A stretch of 9,365 bases of DNA from an uncultured Rhodanobacteraceae bacterium. Its GTDB lineage: Bacteria > Pseudomonadota > Gammaproteobacteria > Xanthomonadales > Rhodanobacteraceae. A model generated the notes under the pieces. It was given only the letters and a program-made list of their open reading frames with translations, was not told the DNA's origin and did not search any database. Made by a program: the position numbers and the translations under genes. Positions 1-5,988 of this stretch are shown here, piece after piece. The DNA lies in the NCBI GenBank assembly GCA_913053815.1, contig CAJXGK010000055.1:1-9365 (forward strand). Reading direction: 5' to 3'. Every line of letters starts with the position of its first letter. Within the stretch, counting starts at the first letter, position 1.

Positions 1-524
1 TGTCAGCAAAGATCAAGTCATTGTCAGTCCTGTTATTTCTATGTGGATTGATTGTCACGTTACCAGCGAGCGCCCAGTTACCACGCACACTTATTCCTGG
101 GATTACATTCACAACAGCGGCCGGGCTACACAAGTCTTTCGGCAACTATCAGCATGAAAAATTGCTGATCTGGCAGGTGGCTACATGGTGCGGAAGCTGC
201 GCCGCCGGACTCCATGTCCTGGATGAGCATAGCGCTGCGCTTAAAAAAGCTGGGCTCAGGGTCATCCTATTGCGGATGTACCAGGACGGAGGATATCCAG
301 GCATGTCAATAACCCAGTTCGTGAAACGGGTCGCTCCGTCTTTATTGCATCAATCTAACTGGGTGATCGGTGATGCCAGTGCCTCATTTGCCCACACTTA
401 CAACCCCAAAAAATATCCGGATATTTATTATCTCATTGACAGAAGCGGAGTAGTTGTTGCCATAAATGGTGCTCCATCCGCAACCTATGGGCTGATCAAA
501 AAGTTTATGGCCGGGAAGGAATGA
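1..524 (+). CDS. Exported thioredoxin-like (TlpA-type) protein, start clipped by the window edge
   Basis: This is a periplasmic thioredoxin-fold protein, likely a thiol-disulfide or metal-thiol carrier. The redox motif WCGSC sits about 60 residues in, followed by a helix (AAGLHVLDEHSAALKKAG). A later YPDIYYLIDRSG stretch matches the cis-Pro and central-strand region of TlpA/redoxin proteins. The first in-window start is TTG at 21, but the frame is open to base 3 and the window begins with TG. An ATG whose A lies one base upstream would give MSAKIKSLSVLLFLCGL, a much better signal peptide with lysines in the n-region and cleavage after PASA. I therefore infer a start at position 0 and a protein of about 173 residues. 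Its stop overlaps the next start as ATGA (521-524), which implies translational coupling to the membrane protein. The fold is clear; the substrate is not. The downstream Hg-type MerR suggests a metal or thiol-stress role. Confidence 0.8.
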   Translation, partial: SAKIKSLSVLLFLCGLIVTLPASAQLPRTLIPGITFTTAAGLHKSFGNYQHEKLLIWQVATWCGSCAAGLHVLDEHSAALKKAGLRVILLRMYQDGGYPGMSITQFVKRVAPSLLHQSNWVIGDASASFAHTYNPKKYPDIYYLIDRSGVVVAINGAPSATYGLIKKFMAGKE

Positions 525-1057
525 TGGCTATATGGCTCGCCAGGCTGAGATCCGTACCTATGGCGTTGGCGATCGTTTTTAGCAGGGTATCCTACCGGCT
601 GCTCGCGCTGGCATTGCTGCTGATCACCCTGCCGATGTACTTGATGATCCTGCCCTCATCCTTCACGGGTGGAGCGATAGGATGGGTGGCCCTGCCGTTC
701 CTTACTTTGCGCTTGGTGTTGTTTGCGGCAGCAATGTCGATCTTGTTGGCACTGATCGTCCCGACAGCTATCTATGCGATCCGTCACGGTGGTCGAATCC
801 GCGCAAGTTCAGCGACGGGAGGGGTACTCATGGCGGTGTTGACCCCCTTGCTGTGCTGTTCACCCACCATCCCCATTGCAATTAGTGCTATCGCAGCGGT
901 CATTCCCGCTGCTGGGCATTTCGGTTTGCCGCTGCAGGCATTTATTGCCACACATGAATCACTGCTCTACAGCGTATCTATTGGCTTGCTCGTGTTAGGC
1001 CTCTATGGCAATGCCCGGCGCGTGCTGATTTGCCGCGCTTCCATCGACACAAAGTAG
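521..1057 (+). CDS. Small integral membrane protein with a Cys-Cys-Ser-Pro intramembrane motif
   Basis: A 178-residue protein with about four hydrophobic segments, near residues 26-47, 53-87, 98-130 and 147-163. The third contains LTPLLCCSPTIP, with the cysteine pair at 112-113. A vicinal cysteine pair followed by proline inside a helix recalls the metal-handling motif of the small mercury transporters MerT and MerF (MerF has CC-x-x-P), but the overall sequence is not one I can place in those families. The start is the first ATG of ATGATG at 521, overlapping the stop of the thioredoxin-like gene, so the two are almost certainly one operon. An inner-membrane partner that takes Hg(II), another soft metal or electrons from the exported thioredoxin-like protein is an inference. 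A thiol-redox membrane partner of the DsbD/CcdA type is an alternative, although those have different motifs. Confidence 0.75.
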   Translation: MMAIWLARLRSVPMALAIVFSRVSYRLLALALLLITLPMYLMILPSSFTGGAIGWVALPFLTLRLVLFAAAMSILLALIVPTAIYAIRHGGRIRASSATGGVLMAVLTPLLCCSPTIPIAISAIAAVIPAAGHFGLPLQAFIATHESLLYSVSIGLLVLGLYGNARRVLICRASIDTK

Positions 1058-1141
1058 GCACATGATTACTTCTGCTCTCACCAAGTCGGAAAGTTTTGGT
1101 CGGTGTAACCTGTCGTCCGTGCGTGAATATGAAGTCAGATT

Positions 1142-1594
1142 ATGTCCTACACTATTGGTTCCTTAGCGCGGGAAGCAGGCGTTAATGTGGAGACGGTGCG
1201 CTACTCCCAGCGCCGCGGATTGATGGATGAGCCGCCTCGTCCTCGGGGAGGGATCCGCCGCTACGGTGATGAAGATTTACACCGCATTGGCTTTATAAAG
1301 CAGTGTCAGTCGTTGGGCTTCAAGCTGGAGGAGGTTGCGTCGCTTTTAGCATTAAATGATGGGCAGCACTGTAAGGAAGCGGCCGACATCGCAACGCGAA
1401 AACTGGTCGCTGTCCGTAAACGGATGACGAACTTGCGAGATATTGAAAGGGTCCTTGGGGCCTTGCTGAAACGGTGCGAAACCACCAACGGTACCGTGCA
1501 TTGCCCTTTGATTGATGCGCTTGCTGAGGGTGCGAAAGGGGGGCTACCCGGCGAGATCTCCAGCCAATCCGGAGATCCGGCGGGCCCGCGGTGA
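1142..1594 (+). CDS. merR: MerR, Hg(II)-responsive transcriptional regulator
   Basis: A 150-residue dimeric DNA-binding regulator (Tn501 MerR is 144). The N-terminal winged helix-turn-helix reads YTIGSLAREAGVNVETVRY, then GGIRRYGDEDLHRIGFIK, followed by the long dimerisation helix. The three cysteines that bind mercury in MerR (82, 117 and 126 in Tn501) are at 77, 112 and 121. The offset of five is the same for all three, and the contexts DGQHCKEA and RCETTNGTVHCPLI match classical MerR. This separates it from CueR, ZntR, CadR and SoxR. It activates promoters with over-long spacers by twisting the DNA when Hg(II) binds. Unusually, it lies on the same strand as and downstream of the thioredoxin/membrane pair (84-bp gap) rather than divergent from a merT gene. 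The usual second aromatic in the FYQRKG region is Ser (RYSQRRG). No strong Shine-Dalgarno precedes the start. Confidence 0.9.
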   Translation: MSYTIGSLAREAGVNVETVRYSQRRGLMDEPPRPRGGIRRYGDEDLHRIGFIKQCQSLGFKLEEVASLLALNDGQHCKEAADIATRKLVAVRKRMTNLRDIERVLGALLKRCETTNGTVHCPLIDALAEGAKGGLPGEISSQSGDPAGPR

Positions 1595-2000
1595 AAATGG
1601 CCGAAACCGAAGGTCTGAGGTCCATCTTCCATGTGGGGCTGGGTTTGGCAGATGAGCCTCACTTGAGCGGCAAGGGTGCTTTTGACATCACCGAGGCCTC
1701 TTGGAAGGTTGTTGGCGTTCGGTTAACGACCCTTCGGATTGAGAAGGTTACGCACCAGTACCGATCAAATGTTTCGTTGTTTTGACACAATGCTGTGCAG
1801 GTAGAAAAGACTCCTGTCAACAGGAAGGGTAGGGGCTGCGTTACACCAAAAATTGCAGGACTTCGATCCTAAGCTCAAGATTTTGAATGCGAGCTCATAT
1901 CTGGATTTAGGCCATGTTGAAGGCCCATTTTCACGGATTCGAGGGTCCCAGCTAACCCCCAACCCGATGTAGAGTGGGCGTTTCGCCAGCACCGGGTTGA
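1595..2000 (+). other. 406-bp intergenic region without an intact gene
   Basis: No reading frame here looks like a complete gene. A 64-codon frame from GTG 1591 to 1785 overlaps the merR stop as GTGA but resembles nothing I know. A consensus -35 hexamer TTGACA lies at 1782-1787 without a convincing -10 at 16-18 bp. A small hairpin (TCCTG-TCAA-CAGGA, 1812-1825) has no T-run and is not a standard terminator. A possible receiver-domain relic (1835-1972) is listed separately. The promoter of the Asp-box gene at 2001 should lie here, but I could not identify it. Confidence 0.6.
1835..1972 (+). pseudogene. Possible relic of a response-regulator receiver domain C-terminus
   Basis: This 45-codon open stretch ends in TAG (1970-1972). 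It contains LQDFDPKLKILNASSYLD followed 13 residues later by LTPNPM. In receiver domains attached to hybrid histidine kinases, a similar pattern (roughly DPxLKILxxSGYLD, then about 13 residues to xxxPKPY) forms beta-4, alpha-4 and the Lys-Pro end of beta-5. Here the Gly after Ser and the conserved Lys of PKP are changed, and no start codon or upstream phosphoacceptor half is visible. It is therefore at best a non-functional fragment. The match is from memory over a short stretch and could be chance. Confidence 0.25.
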
Positions 2001-5000
2001 ATGTCTATGGTCATGCGTCGTGGGTTCCTGTTTGCGTTGCTTCTCCTGTTGGCCCCCGTCGCCCAAGCAGCCATTTCTCCCAATCTATACGCCGGTTTGC
2101 ACTGGCGCTTACTGGGACCCTTTCGTGGTGGCCGGGTGCTGGCAGTCAGTGGCGTGCCGGGACATCCCGAGCGCTACTATTTCGGCGCGGTCGATGGCGG
2201 CGTTTGGCGTAGTGATGATGCCGGGCGCACCTGGAAGCCGATTAGTGATGCGCTGCCGGTGGGTTCGATCGGCGCCCTGGCCGTGGCCCCCAGCAACCCG
2301 CAAGTGCTCTATGTCGGCACCGGCGAGGCCGATATGCGTTCCGATATCGCCCAGGGCGATGGCATGTGGAAGTCGGTCGACGGGGGCCAACATTGGACCC
2401 ATATCGGCCTGCAACATACCCGGGCGATCGGCAGCATCCTGGTTGATCCGCGTAATGCCAAGGTGGTGTGGGTAGCGGCCCTCGGGCATCCCTATGGGCC
2501 CAATGTGCAGCGCGGCGTATTCAAATCGGTAAACGGTGGCAAGACCTGGACCAAGGTGCTGTATCACAATCCCAATACCGGGGCGATCGATCTGGCTTTC
2601 CAGCCCGGCAATCCCGATGTAGTGTATGCCGCGCTGTGGCAGACTCGGCGCCCGCCGTGGAATGTCTACCCACCTGCCAATGGCCCCGGCTCGGGACTCT
2701 ACAAGACCCGCGATGGCGGCAAGACCTGGACGCACATCGAAGGCCACGGTTTTCCGGCTGATCCGGGGCGCATCGGTATTGCCGTGGCCCCCAGTCGGCC
2801 GCAACGTGTCTACGCCATGGTGTCGGCCCAACAGGGTGGTTTGTATCGTTCCGACGACGGCGGGGTGCATTGGACGCAGGTCAGCAAGGATGTACGTATC
2901 TGGAAGCGCGGCTGGTATTTCGGTGGCATCACGGTGGCTCCGCACCACGCCAATGTGATCTATGCCAACAATACGGTGTTGTACGAATCCCGTGACGGGG
3001 GCCGTCACTTCGTGCCGGTCAAGGGTGATTTCACTGGCGATGATTATCATGTGCTGTGGATCAATCCACGCCATCCCCGTTTCCGCATACTGGGTGTGGA
3101 TCAGGGCGCGGTGGTTTCGGTGGATGGTGGCCGGCACTGGTCGAGCTGGTACAACCAGCCTACCGCGCAGATCTACCATGTCAGCACCGACCACCGCTTT
3201 CCATTCTGGGTGTACGGCGCCCAGCAGGATTCCGGTGCCGTAGCTCTGCCCAGTCGTACCTTGGGTATGAATGGCGTCACCATGATGCAGTTTCATGAGA
3301 TCACCGCCGGTGGTGAAAGCGATGAGATTGCTCCGGATCCTGGGCATCCAAATATTATCTACGGCGGTCGCGTCGAGCGTCTTAACCGACACACTGGCCA
3401 GACTCGTTCGATTCCACCGACACTGGCGTTTCCAGCGCACTATCGCGGTACCTGGACCTTACCGTTGACTTTCTCCCGGCGCGGACCAAAGACCCTGTAC
3501 TTTGCCAATCAGCGCCTATTTGCGACCACTGATGGCGGCTTGCATTGGCGGCCCATCAGTCCGGATCTGACCCGCAAGCATCCATCTGTACCGGCTAATG
3601 TCGGCACAATTACCGCATCCGACAGTCCTGTCAAAGGTCCGCGGCGGGGGGTGATTTATTCGATCGCGCCATCCCCCAAGGATGCCGGATTGATCTGGGT
3701 GGGAACTGATGATGGCTTGATCTGGAAAACCCGGGACGGCGGGGCACACTGGCACAATGTGACGCCCGCTGGGCTGAAGCCCTGGTCGAAGGTGGGCAAT
3801 ATCGAGGCCTCGCCGTTTGCCAGTCGGGTAGCCTATGCGTCCATCGACCGGCATCGCTTGGATGACGATCATCCCTACATTTATCGCACGACCGATGGGG
3901 GCCGGCACTGGCAAAAGATCGTCGCCGGCCTACCGGTCAACCAGTCGGTGAACGTGGTGCGCGAGGACCCCAAGGTGCCCGGCCTGCTCTATGCCGGTAC
4001 CCAGCGCAGTGTGTTTGTGTCGTTCAACAACGGGGCACATTGGCAGGTGCTAAAGCTAAATCTTCCGGCTACTTCGGTACGTGACATCACCGTGCATGGT
4101 GAGGATCTGGTGATCGCCACCCATGGCCGCGGTTTCTGGATTCTCGATGACATTGAACCGCTGCGTCAGGCGATGGCTGCCGGCACGACTTCCGGGCCTT
4201 ACCTGGAGCAGCCGGCGGTGGCCTTTCGAACCCGGCCGCAGGGTTTTGCCGGTACCCCGCTGCCGTTCAGTGAGCCGCGCGGTAAGAATCCACCCAATGG
4301 GGCCTATATCGACTACGTACTCAAGCACCCGGCCCAAACAGTTACCTTAACGATCCGCAATGCAGCGGGACAGCCGGTGCGGCGCTTCAGCAGTCGCCAG
4401 CAGCCAACCAAACCGGACCTGGCGACCATGCAGATGACACCACGCTGGTTCGTGTCTAAGCCAAGCTTGAAAACGACTTCCGGCATGCACCGCTTAGTAT
4501 GGAACTTCCGCTATGCCGTGCCTGCGGCGCTGGCCAGGGGCGGACCGTGGGGCAATGGGGTGTGGGCTCCACCGGGGACCTATCACATCACCCTCAAGGT
4601 CGATGGTATTCGCTTGCAACGAACACTGCCGTTGCGTGCCGATCCGCGGGTACATATTGCGGCCAAGGCGTATGTCGAGCAGTTTGCTCTGGCCCGGGCC
4701 ATTGAGGCCGATCGGGTGGCGATTGCTCGGGTGAGGAAACAAGCCAAGGGTTTGCGTGGGGTCTTACAGCAAGCGCAGAAGACGGCGAGCGGCAAACAGT
4801 CCGCAGCCCTTGTGAGACTTACCCGGCAATTGCGGGCGCTGGCTAATTTCGTGCCCGACAACCCCAGAAATTCGGTGGGTAGCCCGGCCCCGAACCTCGA
4901 CAGCCTGCGTGCTTTAGCCCGACGCATGAGCAAACTGCAACAGGCAGTGGACGGAGCAGACGCCGCCCCCAGCGTGGATACGCGGACCGGTTATGCCAAG

Positions 5001-5105
5001 GATCAGGCCACTTGGCAGGTCACCTACCAACGCTGGCAGCACTTGCAGCAAGAGGTGCAGGCGTTACTGGGGACCCATACGGAAGCTGGGCCAGCGGCAC
5101 GGTAA
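2001..5105 (+). CDS. Large exported Asp-box (BNR/VPS10-like) beta-propeller protein
   Basis: A 1034-residue exported protein. The signal peptide is MRRGFLFALLLLLAPVAQAA, with cleavage near residue 24. ATGs at 2001, 2007 and 2013 are all possible; none has a clear ribosome site, and the one at 2013 gives the tidiest n-region. Eleven Asp-boxes (S/T-x-D-x-G-x-x-W type) start near residues 71, 125, 176, 236, 284, 330, 373, 509, 577, 630 and 674. The sixth ends in Phe instead of Trp, and the last is degenerate (SFNNGAHW). The signature ATHGRGFWILDD is at about 706-717. An FlgD-like or Ig-like segment follows (TVTLTIRNAAGQPVRRF near 780; PPGTYHITLKVDG near 857), then a helical, possibly coiled-coil tail from about 885. 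Such proteins are usually annotated as VPS10/sortilin-like or glycosyl hydrolase. I see no evidence for sialidase catalytic residues, so a binding or scaffold role in the periplasm or outside the cell is more likely. It appears monocistronic. Confidence 0.92.
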   Translation: MSMVMRRGFLFALLLLLAPVAQAAISPNLYAGLHWRLLGPFRGGRVLAVSGVPGHPERYYFGAVDGGVWRSDDAGRTWKPISDALPVGSIGALAVAPSNPQVLYVGTGEADMRSDIAQGDGMWKSVDGGQHWTHIGLQHTRAIGSILVDPRNAKVVWVAALGHPYGPNVQRGVFKSVNGGKTWTKVLYHNPNTGAIDLAFQPGNPDVVYAALWQTRRPPWNVYPPANGPGSGLYKTRDGGKTWTHIEGHGFPADPGRIGIAVAPSRPQRVYAMVSAQQGGLYRSDDGGVHWTQVSKDVRIWKRGWYFGGITVAPHHANVIYANNTVLYESRDGGRHFVPVKGDFTGDDYHVLWINPRHPRFRILGVDQGAVVSVDGGRHWSSWYNQPTAQIYHVSTDHRFPFWVYGAQQDSGAVALPSRTLGMNGVTMMQFHEITAGGESDEIAPDPGHPNIIYGGRVERLNRHTGQTRSIPPTLAFPAHYRGTWTLPLTFSRRGPKTLYFANQRLFATTDGGLHWRPISPDLTRKHPSVPANVGTITASDSPVKGPRRGVIYSIAPSPKDAGLIWVGTDDGLIWKTRDGGAHWHNVTPAGLKPWSKVGNIEASPFASRVAYASIDRHRLDDDHPYIYRTTDGGRHWQKIVAGLPVNQSVNVVREDPKVPGLLYAGTQRSVFVSFNNGAHWQVLKLNLPATSVRDITVHGEDLVIATHGRGFWILDDIEPLRQAMAAGTTSGPYLEQPAVAFRTRPQGFAGTPLPFSEPRGKNPPNGAYIDYVLKHPAQTVTLTIRNAAGQPVRRFSSRQQPTKPDLATMQMTPRWFVSKPSLKTTSGMHRLVWNFRYAVPAALARGGPWGNGVWAPPGTYHITLKVDGIRLQRTLPLRADPRVHIAAKAYVEQFALARAIEADRVAIARVRKQAKGLRGVLQQAQKTASGKQSAALVRLTRQLRALANFVPDNPRNSVGSPAPNLDSLRALARRMSKLQQAVDGADAAPSVDTRTGYAKDQATWQVTYQRWQHLQQEVQALLGTHTEAGPAAR

Positions 5106-5134
5106 CAAAAGGTTACTGAATCACCGCCCTGTTC

Positions 5135-5186
5135 ACGTCATCCCGGGCGTACACGTTTACGTCATCCCGGCGTAGACCCGGGATCC
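5135..5186. repeat. Two direct REP-like units, the second forming a hairpin
   Basis: ACGTCATCCCGGGCGTA (5135-5151) and ACGTCATCCCGGCGTA (5159-5174) are near-identical direct copies 24 bp apart, differing by one G. The second also forms a perfect 7-bp hairpin, ATCCCGG (5164-5170) with CCGGGAT (5178-5184), around a 7-nt loop. Dispersed palindromes starting GTCAT-CCCG are common between genes in proteobacteria. They can stabilise mRNA ends or act as substrates for REP-associated transposases. Confidence 0.7.
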
Positions 5187-5276
5187 AGGGGGTGCTTGTG
5201 GTCACGAGACCGGTGGTCATAGAGCAAGATCATCAACAAAGATTGGATACCCACTGCGTGGCCATGGCTTTTTTTA

Positions 5277-5303
5277 CTAGATTCCCGCCTGCGCGGGTAT
5301 GAC
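5277..5303. repeat. REP-like unit in inverse orientation
   Basis: CTAGATTCCCGCCTGCGCGGG followed by TATGAC is the reverse orientation of the widespread GTCAT-x-CCCGCGCAGGCGGGAATC-type palindrome. The stem CCCGC (5284-5288) pairs with GCGGG (5293-5297) around a 4-nt loop. It lies directly after the T-run at 5269-5275. Confidence 0.65.
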
Positions 5304-5334
5304 GGGATAGGGTACGGATGCCACAACAGGGCTT

Positions 5335-5388
5335 GTCATCCCGGATGCCCCCCTATTTGTGTCATCCCGTGCGCCGCCCCGGGATGAC
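5335..5388. repeat. REP-like units with a perfect 9-bp hairpin
   Basis: A partial unit GTCATCCCGGATG starts at 5335. A complete one follows in which GTCATCCCG (5361-5369) pairs perfectly with CGGGATGAC (5380-5388) around a 10-nt loop. This is the strongest hairpin in the gap. No T-run follows, so it is better read as a dispersed palindromic element than as an intrinsic terminator. Confidence 0.7.
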
Positions 5389-5460
5389 CGAGTCAAGAAT
5401 GCGCACGTCAAACAGAGCGATCAATCAATAATGAGTGCTGGTTCAATAACGCGGATAAAA

Positions 5461-5472
5461 ATCTCATGAGAT
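5461..5472. promoter_or_regulatory. 12-bp perfect palindrome next to the GNAT start codon
   Basis: ATCTCATGAGAT is its own reverse complement and ends 7 bases before the ATG at 5480, so it covers the place where a ribosome-binding site would be. It could be a repressor half-site or a translation-blocking hairpin, but a single short palindrome may also arise by chance. Confidence 0.25.
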
Positions 5473-5479
5473 ATACGAC

Positions 5480-5938
5480 ATGACCGCTGCGCTCAAGGTT
5501 CGTGATGCGCAGCCCGCTGACGGCCCCTTTTTGGTGGCCTGCGCTGAGGCGATGGCCTGGGAAACCGAGTCTCGAAAGCTCAACCGCGAACGCTTGCAAC
5601 GCGGGGTACAGGGAGTTTTCGAACAGCCCTCACGGGGTTGCTATCTGCTTGCCGAACGTGATGGCGAGAGCCTTGGCACTCTGATGTACACCTACGAATG
5701 GAGCGATTGGCGGGCCGGTGATTTCTTCTGGATCCAGAGTGTGTTCGTGCGCCCTGAAGCCCGTCGCAGCGGTGTCTATCGGGCTCTATACCGGGCCGTG
5801 CTGGAACGTGTCCGGGCGGCCGGAGCAGTTGGGGTTCGCCTATATGTCGAACAGGACAACCTGCGAGCCCAGCAAACCTACGTCGCACTGGGCATGAGTC
5901 CGAGCGAATACCGGATGTATCAACAGGACGGATCGTAA
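5480..5938 (+). CDS. GNAT-family N-acetyltransferase
   Basis: A 152-residue cytoplasmic protein that should transfer an acetyl group from acetyl-CoA to an amine. The acetyl-CoA-binding motif A is at residues 88-103: SVFVRPEARRSGVYRALY, where RRSGVY corresponds to the Q/R-x-x-G-x-G/A pyrophosphate loop. The C-terminal motif B is NLRAQQTYVALGM (127-139), where Asn and Tyr are typical of GNATs. The length is normal for a single-domain member. ATG at 5480 is the only sensible start, although the Shine-Dalgarno is weak and overlaps a palindrome. It converges on the - strand gene ending at 5989 with a 50-bp gap that has no obvious terminator. The substrate (small molecule, peptide or protein) cannot be told from the sequence. 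Confidence 0.88.
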   Translation: MTAALKVRDAQPADGPFLVACAEAMAWETESRKLNRERLQRGVQGVFEQPSRGCYLLAERDGESLGTLMYTYEWSDWRAGDFFWIQSVFVRPEARRSGVYRALYRAVLERVRAAGAVGVRLYVEQDNLRAQQTYVALGMSPSEYRMYQQDGS

Positions 5939-5988
5939 GCTTGGTGACGCTTGCCTGATAGGGTCGACACAGAGGGCATGAGTCGATG

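Larger units (their letters stand above)
5106..5479. other. Intergenic region filled with REP-like palindromes
   Basis: This 374-bp gap between the Asp-box gene and the GNAT gene contains no coding sequence I can support. Four copies of a GTCATCCCG-type motif and one inverted relative occupy most of 5135-5388. Between them, CCAC-TGC-GTGG (5251-5261) and a GCCATGGC palindrome (5261-5268) are followed by seven Ts (5269-5275). This is a weak intrinsic-terminator candidate for the upstream gene, because the four-base stem does not abut the T-run. A 12-bp palindrome just before the GNAT start is listed separately. Confidence 0.6.

Noticed and set aside
1591..1785. 64-codon frame overlapping the merR stop as GTGA
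   Set aside because: No recognisable motif, a GTG start and no continuation. The overlap looks like translational coupling, but the composition is not convincingly protein-like.
1782..1810. TTGACA as the promoter of the Asp-box gene
   Set aside because: No acceptable -10 hexamer at 16-18 bp, and it lies about 200 bp from the start codon.
2109..3440. 443-codon open frame on the - strand inside the Asp-box gene
   Set aside because: It lies wholly antisense to a convincing gene, its translation has no recognisable domain, and long antisense frames are expected opposite GC-rich repetitive coding sequence.
5135..5388. CRISPR-like array
   Set aside because: Units vary in length, orientation and spacing, and they form palindromes with no constant spacer size.
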